Origin: an uncultured Candidatus Actinomarina sp.
Lineage (GTDB): Bacteria; Actinomycetota; Acidimicrobiia; Actinomarinales; Actinomarinaceae
Length of the DNA: 64,000 nucleotides
Reading direction: 5' to 3'
NCBI GenBank assembly: GCA_902519845.1
Contig: CABYLQ010000001.1
Location: 281,808 to 345,807, forward strand
Part shown: positions 35,787 through 44,182 of the stretch, in pieces
Layout: every line of letters starts with the position of its first letter
Position numbering within the stretch: position 1 is the first letter of the stretch
The notes under the pieces: generated by a model
What the model saw: only the letters and a program-made list of their open reading frames with translations
The model's database searches: none
Told to the model about the DNA's origin: nothing
Made by a program: the position numbers and the translations under genes

Positions 35787-36077
35787 TTATTCTTGTAAAA
35801 GCTTCAAGTCACCAGAAATTTTTATTTTTTCTTCAAACATTAAATCTTCTGGATGTTTTTCATTATTTTTTAACTGGTTAAATGTTTCTACTGTCATTTT
35901 GATTATTAAACCGTAATTATCGTGCTTGAGATTTTGAACTTTTTCTCCAGTATCTAAGTTTATAAAGAAGTCATCATCATTTTCGTCTATTAGATTCAAG
36001 TAAACATTACTTAAAGATTTTTTTGCTAGCTTTAGGTTTTTTAATACCTCGTCAATATCTTTATTTAAATCAGACAT
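35787..36077 (-). CDS. Small SCP2-like protein
   Basis: The 96-residue protein resembles the lipid-binding SCP2 fold: a middle strand DNYGLIIKMTVETFNQL and the ending HPEDLMFEEKIKISGDLKLLQ, which matches the conserved fMsGklkikGDl pattern at the end of SCP2 domains. It is shorter than most SCP2 domains (about 100-110) and has no other domain. It lies directly behind sdhB (stop/start overlap of one base), so it is cotranscribed with the sdh genes. The function is unknown and the family call is moderate. Confidence 0.55.
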   Translation of the reverse strand: MSDLNKDIDEVLKNLKLAKKSLSNVYLNLIDENDDDFFINLDTGEKVQNLKHDNYGLIIKMTVETFNQLKNNEKHPEDLMFEEKIKISGDLKLLQE

Positions 36078-36772
36078 TAATTATTTAGAAGTGTTTCTCT
36101 TTTTATATCTTCAATTGCTTTTGTAACTTGAATTCCTCTAGGACATGCTGATGTACAATTAAATGCTGTTCTACATCGAAAAGCACCATTGACATCTTTT
36201 AATATCTCAAGTCTTTGCTTTGAACCTTCATCTCTAGAATCAAATACAAATCTGTGAGCATTAACAATTGCAGCAGGTCCAACATACGATTCAGCAGTCC
36301 AAAAAACGGGACAACTAGTTGTACATGCTGCACATAAGATACATTTTGTTGTGTCTTCAAATCTATCCCTATCCTCGGGCGATTGTAACCTTTCTCTATC
36401 GCCAGGTTCTTTTTCATTTATAAGGTAAGGCATTACCTTTTTGTAACTATCAAAAAATGGTTCCATGTCTACAATCAAATCTTTCACTACGGGAAGTCCA
36501 CGAATAGGTTCGATTTTTAATGAATTTCCGACTTCTTTTACTAAAACTTGGCATGCCAACATGTTTTCTCCATTGATAACCATTGCATCAGACCCGCATA
36601 CTCCATGTGCACAAGATTTTCTAAAAGAAAGTGATCCATCTTCAAACCATTTTATTTTGTGAAGTAAATCAAGAATTCTCTCTTCGGGTTCAGCATCAAC
36701 AATATAATTTTCCCAGTGCCCTTTTCTGTCAGACTCAGGATCATAACGTAAAATTTTTATTGAAACATCCAT
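36077..36772 (-). CDS. sdhB: Succinate dehydrogenase iron-sulfur subunit
   Basis: SdhB carries the electron relay of complex II. The 231-residue protein shows the [2Fe-2S] domain (RKSCAHGVCGSDAM, with the second Cys of a typical C-x4-C-x2-C set and a later C in LACQ) and the ferredoxin part with CILCAACTTSCP and CRTAFNCTSACPRGI for the [4Fe-4S] and [3Fe-4S] centres. It overlaps sdhA by one base in the order sdhC-sdhD-sdhA-sdhB. Confidence 0.95.
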   Translation of the reverse strand: MDVSIKILRYDPESDRKGHWENYIVDAEPEERILDLLHKIKWFEDGSLSFRKSCAHGVCGSDAMVINGENMLACQVLVKEVGNSLKIEPIRGLPVVKDLIVDMEPFFDSYKKVMPYLINEKEPGDRERLQSPEDRDRFEDTTKCILCAACTTSCPVFWTAESYVGPAAIVNAHRFVFDSRDEGSKQRLEILKDVNGAFRCRTAFNCTSACPRGIQVTKAIEDIKRETLLNN

Positions 36773-38514
36773 TAGTATTTTCGCTCCATTGGCTCGTATT
36801 TGCCCAATTCCACATCTCTATATTTAAGATTTGCTGAATTCTCATTTTTAAATGCAAAAGAATGTTTCATAAAGTTAGTATCGTCTCTATCTGGATAGTC
36901 TTGCCTTGAATGAGCACCTCTAGATTCGTTTCTAGCGAGTGCACTTGATACTGTTGCTTCGGACATATCTAGAAGATAATCTAACTCTATTGCTTCTACA
37001 AGTTCTGAATTATGAACTTTACCTTTGTCGTAAATTGTAACATTTTCATATCTTTCTCTTAATTCCTCTAAAATTTCAGTCTGCTTTTCTAAAGTTTCTT
37101 TTGTCCTAAAGATTTTTGCATTTTCTTCCATAGAATCTTGCAAATCTTTTCTTATCTTTGCCACAGAGAATTCATTGGTATGTTCTTTTTCTATTAGATT
37201 TGTAATCTTTTTTGTTAGATCATTAGAAGCATTGTCGCTGAGTTGGTTTGGTTTTGTCTGTGTTACATAATCAACCATACTTTGGCCAGCTCTCTTACCA
37301 AAAACTACAATGTCTAAAAGTGAATTTGTTCCAAGCCTATTTGCTCCATGAACACTTACACAAGCAGCTTCCCCCGCTGCATAAACCCCAGGGAGTACCG
37401 TGCCTTTTTCATCACTTAATACCCTTGAATTTACATCTGTCGGAATTCCACCCATTGCGTAATGGGCGGTAGGTTGAACTGGGATAGGTTCTTCAATTGG
37501 TTCTATTTTTACATAAGTTCTAACAAAATCAGTAATATCAGGAAGCTTTTTCTTTATTGTCTCTGCACCAAGATGAGTTAAATCTAAATATACATAATCA
37601 CTATCTGGACCTGCACCATTGCCTGCACTTATTTCAGTAGCAATCGCTCTAGATACCATATCTCTAGGAGCTAGATCTTTAATTGAAGGGGCATATCTTT
37701 CCATAAATCTTTCGCCATCTTTATTTCTAAGAATTCCACCCTCACCTCTGGCAGCTTCTGAAAGCAGTATTCCTAATCTATAAATACCAGTGGGATGGAA
37801 TTGGTAAAATTCCATATCTTCCAAAGGTATACCTTTTTGATAAAGTATTCCTGGACCATCCCCTGTTAGAGAGTGAGCATTAGAGCTAACTTTAAAAATT
37901 TTCCCAAAACCACCAGTTGCAAAAGTAACAGCCCTAGTTTCAAAAATATGGATATCTCCTGTTGCAAGTTCATAAGCTACTACGCCTTGACAAATACCAT
38001 CTTCGATTTTGATATCTAAAACTTGGAATTCATCAAAAAAAGTAACTCCCATTGAGACACACTTCTGATAAAGGGTCTGAAGGATCATATGCCCCGTTCT
38101 GTCAGCTGCATAGCATGCTCTAAATGCTGGAGATGTCCCTTCTTTGACAGTATGTCCGCCAAAACGTCTTTGTGCTATCTTCCCATTATCTAATCTGCTA
38201 AATGGAAGACCCCAATGCTCTAATTCAATAACAGCATCAATTGCTTCTTTACAAAGAATATCAACTGCAGGTTGATCAGCAAGATAATCGGATCCTTTAA
38301 CTGTGTCAAAAGCGTGCCAGTTCCAATTATCTTCTTCTACGTTTGCGAGAGCAGCACTCATGCCACCTTGGGCAGCACCGGTATGTGATCTTGTTGGATA
38401 GAGTTTTGTTATTACCGCAAGTTTCATATGCGGAGCTGCTTCAATAGCAGCTCTGAGACCAGCACCGCCTGCTCCGACTATTACTCCATCAAATGAATGT
38501 TTAATTACTTTCAT
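36772..38514 (-). CDS. sdhA: Succinate dehydrogenase flavoprotein subunit
   Basis: SdhA oxidises succinate to fumarate with covalently bound FAD. The 580-residue protein has VGAGGAGLRAAIEA (FAD-binding), the FAD-linking His in PTRSHTGAAQGG, GGHTVKEGTSPAFRACYAADRTGH (quoted for its Arg/His active-site part), HPTGIY and HYAMGGI. The C-terminal helical segment RGAHSRQDYPDRDD is also typical. It overlaps sdhD by four bases. Confidence 0.97.
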   Translation of the reverse strand: MKVIKHSFDGVIVGAGGAGLRAAIEAAPHMKLAVITKLYPTRSHTGAAQGGMSAALANVEEDNWNWHAFDTVKGSDYLADQPAVDILCKEAIDAVIELEHWGLPFSRLDNGKIAQRRFGGHTVKEGTSPAFRACYAADRTGHMILQTLYQKCVSMGVTFFDEFQVLDIKIEDGICQGVVAYELATGDIHIFETRAVTFATGGFGKIFKVSSNAHSLTGDGPGILYQKGIPLEDMEFYQFHPTGIYRLGILLSEAARGEGGILRNKDGERFMERYAPSIKDLAPRDMVSRAIATEISAGNGAGPDSDYVYLDLTHLGAETIKKKLPDITDFVRTYVKIEPIEEPIPVQPTAHYAMGGIPTDVNSRVLSDEKGTVLPGVYAAGEAACVSVHGANRLGTNSLLDIVVFGKRAGQSMVDYVTQTKPNQLSDNASNDLTKKITNLIEKEHTNEFSVAKIRKDLQDSMEENAKIFRTKETLEKQTEILEELRERYENVTIYDKGKVHNSELVEAIELDYLLDMSEATVSSALARNESRGAHSRQDYPDRDDTNFMKHSFAFKNENSANLKYRDVELGKYEPMERKY

Positions 38515-38906
38515 ACTTGCCTTACAAATGCAACAATTGCATAAGTTCCTATTATAAAAAAAATTAAAGAAGTTCCATACAATGCACTATGAGCTAGCTT
38601 TTTTATTGTTTTATCAGCAATATTGTCATGAATTACAACTCTTAAACCATTTGTACCATGCAATAAACTCAGTGCTAAAAGAAGCCAATCAAATGCTCTC
38701 CAGTATGGAGTTTCCCACCTTGCAGCCACAAACTCATAATCTAAGTTAAGTGTGTCATTGAAGACGTGCATTATAAACATGTGCCAAACTGCAAGAAAAA
38801 CTAATACAAGTCCACTTACTCTCATAAAAAACCATGCTTGAAGTTCAAAGCTTGATCCACCAATAGGAGGTTGACGCCTTCCCCAATCTGTTCTTGTAGT
38901 TTGCAT
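38511..38906 (-). CDS. sdhD: Succinate dehydrogenase membrane anchor subunit SdhD
   Basis: The 131-residue protein has three transmembrane segments. It contains the anchor pattern FFMRVSGLVLVFLAVWHMF with the heme-ligand-like His, and SLLHGTNGLRVVIHD, the equivalent of the quinone/heme motif H-x-x-x-G-L-R. It sits between sdhC and sdhA and overlaps sdhA by four bases. Confidence 0.9.
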   Translation of the reverse strand: MQTTRTDWGRRQPPIGGSSFELQAWFFMRVSGLVLVFLAVWHMFIMHVFNDTLNLDYEFVAARWETPYWRAFDWLLLALSLLHGTNGLRVVIHDNIADKTIKKLAHSALYGTSLIFFIIGTYAIVAFVRQV

Positions 38907-38910
38907 TATT

Positions 38911-39366
38911 TTATTTCCAATCCGGTATAGGTCTTATGATACAATCAACAACTGTCGTCCCACTTGAACTTTTTTCAAGACACAAGTCAAAGTAAGAAGT
39001 AGTCATTTTATATGTTGTTGGAATAAAAATTACGAGGAAAATAAATAATGAAACGAAATTAAGCTGTTTTTGAAAATCTGATCCTTTACTCCATAAATCT
39101 ACTGTGATTATTCTTAACCCGTTGATTGCATGCCCTAAAACAGCAGCCATAAGTCCAATTTCAGCAACCCGAAAATAAAAATTTTTGTATACTGCTTCGG
39201 CACCCTCATATATCTCCGGTCCTAAAAGAATCAATGCGGTTGAGATAATATGAAGAAGCAAATATCCAAAAAGCCCAACTCCAGTAACCCTATGAAAAAC
39301 ATATAGCCACATTCCAGTTTTTCCTTTGTAAACAGAACCAGTTGATACAATTTTTTGATATGCCAT
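38911..39366 (-). CDS. sdhC: Succinate dehydrogenase cytochrome b subunit SdhC
   Basis: The 151-residue membrane protein has three transmembrane helices. It shows the SdhC signature in WLYVFHRVTGVGLFGYLLLHI (the HRxTG motif and the heme-ligating His) and GHAINGLRIITVD. It heads the sdhC-sdhD-sdhA-sdhB operon. Upstream, GATAAT ends six bases before the ATG, consistent with the leaderless pattern seen elsewhere, although its first base is non-consensus. Confidence 0.92.
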   Translation of the reverse strand: MAYQKIVSTGSVYKGKTGMWLYVFHRVTGVGLFGYLLLHIISTALILLGPEIYEGAEAVYKNFYFRVAEIGLMAAVLGHAINGLRIITVDLWSKGSDFQKQLNFVSLFIFLVIFIPTTYKMTTSYFDLCLEKSSSGTTVVDCIIRPIPDWK

Positions 39367-39491
39367 TAATTAATTATCCTATAAAAGCAATATAACATAT
39401 AATTATTTAGGATATAAGCCTCTTGACATTACGACTTTACAATAATAAATTACACTTATGTGATTTAGTTTTTCAATATAAAAGGGGTGGT

Positions 39492-39773
39492 ATGGAAAAA
39501 TCAATAGTCGAAGAACTTATAGGCGGAATGCCTTCCTGGACCGAAGAAGCAAATTGTAAAGGAGCTGACGCTGACATTTTTTTCCCTGAAAGGGGCGCTT
39601 CTACAAGAAAAGCTAAATCTATCTGTAGAGCATGCTCTGTGCAAGAAGATTGTCTTGAATTTGCAATCGAAAACTCAGAAAAGTTTGGTATTTGGGGTGG
39701 TCTATCTGAAAGAGAAAGAAGACGAATCAAACGCCAAAGAATTCATGACAGTGATATCAGAGAAGTTGGCTAA
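39492..39773 (+). CDS. WhiB-family iron-sulfur regulator
   Basis: WhiB proteins are actinobacterial [4Fe-4S] transcription regulators that act with the housekeeping sigma factor. From the ATG at 39492 the product has 93 residues with four conserved cysteines, Cys22, Cys45, Cys48 and Cys54 (C-x22-CxxC-x5-C), the GIWGG turn, and a basic C-terminus RERRRIKRQR for DNA contact. A GGGG-rich ribosome-binding site precedes this ATG, so I reject the longer frame. The four-Cys WhiB pattern is the clearest actinobacterial marker here. Which WhiB paralogue it is cannot be said. Confidence 0.93.
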   Translation: MEKSIVEELIGGMPSWTEEANCKGADADIFFPERGASTRKAKSICRACSVQEDCLEFAIENSEKFGIWGGLSERERRRIKRQRIHDSDIREVG

Positions 39774-40228
39774 GAAATACTAAATTTTTCTTTATAAGCC
39801 TGAAAATCTCTTTCTACACCAATCTCATCACTTTTTATAATTTCAGTAATAACATTATTTTCGTCAGTTATGTATGTGTAACGTAATGATATTCCAGCAC
39901 CTTCATTAAAACATCCAAACATTTTTGAGACTTCACCATGCGGCCAAAAATCTGCAAGAATTGGAAACTCTATCTGATTATGTTTCGCCCATGCTTCATT
40001 TGTTGGACGAGCAGCAACTGTAATCATAACTGTGTCAGTGTCTGCAGATTTAAAAGAATCCAAATTATCACGTAGTTCACAAATTTCTCCATCACAAACA
40101 CTGCTAAAAGGGAAAGGCATAAAAACGAACATTGTTTTTCTTCCTAAAGAATCTTTAGATTCATATTTTTCTTTATCATAATTTACTAATGAAAATTCAG
40201 GTATAGAGTCACCAATATTTAAGCTCAT
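39770..40228 (-). CDS. AhpE-type peroxiredoxin
   Basis: The 152-residue thioredoxin-fold peroxidase has the peroxidatic Cys45 in PFPFSSVCDGEICELRD, the same position as in mycobacterial AhpE, and a second Cys50. It also has SVDSxxxxxAW-like ARPTNEAWAKHN and FPILADFWPHGEVSKMFG. It reduces peroxides with an unidentified thiol partner. Its end overlaps the convergent whiB gene by four bases. Confidence 0.9.
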   Translation of the reverse strand: MSLNIGDSIPEFSLVNYDKEKYESKDSLGRKTMFVFMPFPFSSVCDGEICELRDNLDSFKSADTDTVMITVAARPTNEAWAKHNQIEFPILADFWPHGEVSKMFGCFNEGAGISLRYTYITDENNVITEIIKSDEIGVERDFQAYKEKFSIS

Positions 40229-40267
40229 TTTTTATCTCCTTTTTCTAAAATATTTTAATAATGTTGA

Positions 40268-41320
40268 TTATATAGGAGGCATTGACGTACGGGTTGCCCA
40301 ATTAATCGGATCATACAATTCGTCGATAGTTGGAATTAAATCTGAATTACCTAAAATATCTTCTATGCTGAAGGTACTCTTTGAATCAACGAGATAATTC
40401 AAGAAATTATCAGAATAATTATCTAGTTCAGAAATTTTTGTTTCAATATCCTTTGTTGGGCTTTCGTAACTAGAAAATGATAAATCCATTAGTAAATCAA
40501 AGATGCTTTCATCTTGAAGAATTCCGAGATTTTTAGATTTTTGCTTTATCACTGATCTATAAAAACTTAATGGGGCAGCAATATTTTCAAATACTTTACT
40601 GGGATCAATACCCTCTACTTCAGAAATATTTGCAAACATCTCCTGAGGGTTATTGATTGCTTCAGGGTTCATATCAAAATTTATATCCTTTAGGTTTTCA
40701 ATCATCTCTTCTGAACTTTTTGTAAGTGTGTTCATTATATTTTCAAAGGGTTGAGAATAATTACCAAGACATAATGTTGTATATTCAATTGCGAATAATC
40801 CTAACGTGAGATCATTTTCATTTGCTTCAAAACTTGTAATTTTTGCATTAAAGTTTTTTTGGTTTATACCAAGAGTTGCTGATTGTGGAAGTATTAGACC
40901 AAACTGACTCAAACCCCATGAAAATTTACCAAGTAATCCTGCAAGATTCCCAAATTGCATTCCAAAAATAGAAGATTTCATATTATTACCACCAATTCCT
41001 CCAAACAAAGATAATTCGGGTGATTCAATATTTTCAAAATTGAAATGCTTAATAGATTCAATAAACCACTGGCCATATTCTTTTGGAGTTAAGAAAGTAA
41101 TTTCTATAGGCTTAAGTCCATTTGTTATTAATTCTTCCGATTTAAGCTCAATTACCCTAAATATTTGTTCATAATTTATCTCATTATTTGACAGTTCAAA
41201 TGGGGTACTTTCCTCATCTTTAGTTATATGATTATTAATCTGTTTGGCCAATTCCCAATTAACATTTGACTCATCGTTGTTAAAAAGGTTAAAAAACTGG
41301 GAAAAAATATCTTCAGACAT
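40268..41320 (-). CDS. DUF2342/zincin-like protein with lost metal motif
   Basis: The 350-residue protein resembles the actinobacterial DUF2342 (zinc-dependent metalloprotease-like) family: NVNWELAKQINNH near the N-terminus, a Gly-rich middle stretch FGMQFGNLAGLLGKFSWGLSQF (quoted in part) ending LILPQ, and a helical second half. Where family members have an HExxH zinc site, this protein reads A-I-E-Y-T-T at about residues 177-182. Only Glu179 remains and both histidines are gone. It is likely non-catalytic or no longer metal-binding. It follows htrA with a one-base overlap, a possible protease/pseudoprotease pair. The family assignment is by pattern only. Confidence 0.65.
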   Translation of the reverse strand: MSEDIFSQFFNLFNNDESNVNWELAKQINNHITKDEESTPFELSNNEINYEQIFRVIELKSEELITNGLKPIEITFLTPKEYGQWFIESIKHFNFENIESPELSLFGGIGGNNMKSSIFGMQFGNLAGLLGKFSWGLSQFGLILPQSATLGINQKNFNAKITSFEANENDLTLGLFAIEYTTLCLGNYSQPFENIMNTLTKSSEEMIENLKDINFDMNPEAINNPQEMFANISEVEGIDPSKVFENIAAPLSFYRSVIKQKSKNLGILQDESIFDLLMDLSFSSYESPTKDIETKISELDNYSDNFLNYLVDSKSTFSIEDILGNSDLIPTIDELYDPINWATRTSMPPI

Positions 41321-42528
41321 TATACATCGGAGGGTCTTAGATCGAGAGTAAAGTCGAGTGTTATAATATTTTCATTTCTGAGGATCTCAATAGTTATTTC
41401 ATCTCCAGCTCTTTTGTTTCGAAGAATGGTTATCAATTGATCAAGAGTTGATATTTTTTCCCCATTAATTTTTTTTATTACATCACCAGGTAAAGCGCCA
41501 GCTTTACCTATTGCGTAAATGTCATTCGCTGGACCATAAAGTTCTTCAATTAATACACCCGAAAATATTCGTGCTCCATCATCTGCAACTTCAAAGTATT
41601 GAGCACCCAATATTCCTAAAAAAGCATGTAGAACTTGTCCATCGTCAAGAATGTCTTCAACTATACCCAATGCAAGATTAATTGGAACTGCAAAACCTAG
41701 TCCTTCAGCTCCAACATCTGCAGTTGCAATCGCAGTCGTTATTCCTATTAACTCACCATTGTTATTTAATAAAGCGCCCCCACTGGAACCTCTAGTGATA
41801 GGTGCATCTGTTTGAATTAAACCAAAAAGAGTAACTGCATTATTCATATTTTCGTTTCCAACATCTAATCTTCGGTCAAGGGCAGAAATAACACCTGTTG
41901 TTACTGTTGGAGCAGCACCTAAGGTAAGTGGATGACCTATTGCGACTGCTAAGTCGCCTACAAAAACACCTTCACTATTACCAATCGAAATTGGAGTAAG
42001 ATTTTCATTTTCAATTTTTACAACACCTATATCTGTTAATTTGTCTGATCCAATAATTTCTGCTTCATACATTCTTCCATCTTCAAAAATTACTCTTACG
42101 TCAGTTGCCTCATCAATTACGTGATGATTAGTAATAATCAAACCTTTTTCGTTTATGACAACCCCTGAGCCGCCACCTATAGAAATGAAATCATTCTCAG
42201 CATTTCTTTCTCCAACCTGCAGTTGCACAATAGTTTTTGTAGCTATTTCTGCAATTGAAACAACCTTTGAAGAATCCACTCTTGGCATAACGAGCTCTTT
42301 TTCTTTAATTGTCTCTGTAATGGTTACTGGGTCAGGAAGAACAATTTCCTCCTCTTCAAAAATGCCAAAAAAGAATAAAAAAGATAACACAATTATGCTT
42401 GTGAAAAAAGATGATAAAAAAACTAAATTAAAAGAGGACCCTCTTTTTTTTGTTTTTTCTTCAACTAAATCTGAAATGTATTTTTCAGTTTCAAATAGTT
42501 CTTGTTGTTGATAATTATCTTCTTCCAT
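41320..42528 (-). CDS. HtrA/DegP-like trypsin-type serine protease with PDZ domain
   Basis: The 402-residue protein has one N-terminal membrane anchor (about residues 35-58), then a chymotrypsin-fold protease and one C-terminal PDZ domain. The catalytic triad is visible as the His in ITNHHVID, the Asp in DKLTDIGVVK, and the Ser in TRGSSGGALL. The PDZ domain spans roughly 305-400 (GALPGDVIKKINGEKI). HtrA proteases handle misfolded envelope proteins outside the membrane. It is the first gene of a two-gene operon with the zincin-like protein. Confidence 0.92.
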   Translation of the reverse strand: MEEDNYQQQELFETEKYISDLVEEKTKKRGSSFNLVFLSSFFTSIIVLSFLFFFGIFEEEEIVLPDPVTITETIKEKELVMPRVDSSKVVSIAEIATKTIVQLQVGERNAENDFISIGGGSGVVINEKGLIITNHHVIDEATDVRVIFEDGRMYEAEIIGSDKLTDIGVVKIENENLTPISIGNSEGVFVGDLAVAIGHPLTLGAAPTVTTGVISALDRRLDVGNENMNNAVTLFGLIQTDAPITRGSSGGALLNNNGELIGITTAIATADVGAEGLGFAVPINLALGIVEDILDDGQVLHAFLGILGAQYFEVADDGARIFSGVLIEELYGPANDIYAIGKAGALPGDVIKKINGEKISTLDQLITILRNKRAGDEITIEILRNENIITLDFTLDLRPSDV

Positions 42529-42544
42529 ATATATATATATATTA
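42529..42544. repeat. (AT)n microsatellite in a divergent promoter region
   Basis: A run of AT dinucleotides lies directly upstream of the htrA ATG, in the 102-base spacer between htrA (minus) and livF (plus). Such tracts can vary in length by replication slippage and could alter promoter strength; that is only possible, not shown. Confidence 0.7.
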
Positions 42545-42630
42545 AATCTCTCTGGGGTGTACTTGTTTTGATACTCAATCTATGGTTTTTTTAGTAAAAT
42601 TTCTCGTTATAAGTTAAAGTTATAAGATAA

Positions 42631-43419
42631 ATGTTATCTGTTAAAAATTTAGAAGTCGTTTACCAAGATGTCATTTTGGTATTGAGAGGTATTTCCTTTG
42701 AAATCCCAAAGGGTGAAATTGTTGCCTTGCTTGGTAGTAATGGATCTGGAAAAACCACAGCTTTAAGAGCGATCACTGGACTTCTTGATACACAAAATGG
42801 AGATATTACAAAAGGACAGATTTTCATCGAGGATGAAGAAATAACAAATGCAGATCCATCAAAAATAGTAAATTTAGGAATAGCCCAAGTACTTGAAGGA
42901 AGAAGAATCTTTTCAGAGCTAAGTGTAAGTGAAAATTTAAGATTAGGTGGTTTTACTAATGACAGTGCATCAACCGAAAATATGGAAAGAGTATTTGAGC
43001 TATTTCCAATTTTAAAAACAAGGTCAAAAAATATATCTGGTTATTTATCTGGTGGAGAACAACAAATGCTAGCAATTGGAAGAGCTTTAATGTCAGATCC
43101 AAAATACTTATTACTTGATGAACCAAGCTTAGGACTTGCTCCTAAACTTGTGGAGCAGATATCAGAATTAATTGTAGAGATAAACACTCAGGGTGTGACA
43201 GTATTACTAGTTGAACAAAATGCGAATATGGCGCTAAAAATTTCATCTCATGGTTATATCATGGAGACAGGAAATGTAGTAATGGATAACTCCAGTGAGA
43301 AACTTATGAAAGATAAAGATGTTCAAGAGTTCTACTTAGGACTTAATACAGAAGGAACCGAAAGGAAGTCTTTCAAAGATGTCAAGCATTATAAAAGAAA
43401 GAAGAGGTGGCTTTCATGA
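42631..43419 (+). CDS. livF: Branched-chain-amino-acid-type ABC transporter ATPase (LivF-like)
   Basis: The 262-residue ABC ATPase has Walker A GSNGSGKTT, the Q-loop, signature YLSGGEQQ and Walker B LLLDEPSLGLAP, where SLGLAP is typical of LivF. A basic C-terminal extension (YKRKKRWLS) is unusual for LivF. It is the first gene of an operon livF-livG-fadD-like-livH-livM-livK, which encodes a complete HAAT-family uptake system. The substrate is discussed under the synthetase gene. Confidence 0.93.
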   Translation: MLSVKNLEVVYQDVILVLRGISFEIPKGEIVALLGSNGSGKTTALRAITGLLDTQNGDITKGQIFIEDEEITNADPSKIVNLGIAQVLEGRRIFSELSVSENLRLGGFTNDSASTENMERVFELFPILKTRSKNISGYLSGGEQQMLAIGRALMSDPKYLLLDEPSLGLAPKLVEQISELIVEINTQGVTVLLVEQNANMALKISSHGYIMETGNVVMDNSSEKLMKDKDVQEFYLGLNTEGTERKSFKDVKHYKRKKRWLS

Positions 43420-44180
43420 GTAATGTCATCTCATTTAATGATATAAGTTTAAGATTCGGAGGAGTCCAAGCATTAAAGAATGTATCATTTGAGATTGAAG
43501 AGAATTCACTTTTTGCAATAATTGGACCAAATGGGGCTGGTAAAACTTCAATTTTAAATTGTATAAACGGAATTTATAAACCTACAAGTGGGTCTATTAA
43601 TATTTTTGATCAAGATAGTAAAGATTTGCATCCTGACAATATTGCTAATTTAGGGGTGTCACGAACTTTTCAAAACATTGAGCTATTTGAAAATATGACA
43701 GCCCTGGACAATATTTTAATCGGGGCTCATAGGCATGTAGATTATGGTCCAGTAAGAAGTCTTTTATTTTCTAAAAAAGTAAGACAAGAAGAAGAAAAAG
43801 CTCGAAAAATCTCTGAAGATGTAATTGATTTTTTAGAGATAGAAGAATACAGATATTCATATATTCTTTCCCTTCCATATGGAATACAAAAGCGAATAGA
43901 GTTAGCAAGAGCTTTAGCTATGCAACCAAAAGTTCTACTTTTAGATGAACCAGCTGCAGGAATGAATAACGAAGAAACAGAAGATATTGCAAGATTTATA
44001 TTAGATGTCCATGAAGAATTAGGAATTACCGTCGTACTGATTGATCATGATATGAATATGGTCATGGACATTGCTACAGATGTTGTTGTTATGGATTTTG
44101 GGGAAAAATTATTTCAGGGCAATCCTCAAGAAGCTGCCAAAAATCAAAAAGTAATTGATGCATACTTAGGAGTGGGTTAA
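43416..44180 (+). CDS. livG: Branched-chain-amino-acid-type ABC transporter ATPase (LivG-like)
   Basis: This is the second ATPase of the transporter. From the ATG at 43416 it has 254 residues, with Walker A GPNGAGKTS, TFQNIELFENMT (LivG-type Q-loop), LSLPYGIQKRIELARALA in place of the canonical LSxGQ signature, Walker B LLLDEPAAGMN and the switch histidine in LIDHDM. I prefer this ATG to the GTG at 43407: GAGGTGG serves as its ribosome-binding site and ATGA overlaps the livF stop. Confidence 0.93.
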   Translation: MSNVISFNDISLRFGGVQALKNVSFEIEENSLFAIIGPNGAGKTSILNCINGIYKPTSGSINIFDQDSKDLHPDNIANLGVSRTFQNIELFENMTALDNILIGAHRHVDYGPVRSLLFSKKVRQEEEKARKISEDVIDFLEIEEYRYSYILSLPYGIQKRIELARALAMQPKVLLLDEPAAGMNNEETEDIARFILDVHEELGITVVLIDHDMNMVMDIATDVVVMDFGEKLFQGNPQEAAKNQKVIDAYLGVG

Positions 44181-44182
44181 AT

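Noticed and set aside
39423..39491. Upstream extension of the whiB gene
   Set aside because: The added residues are not WhiB-like, and the ATG at 39492 has a G-rich ribosome-binding site.
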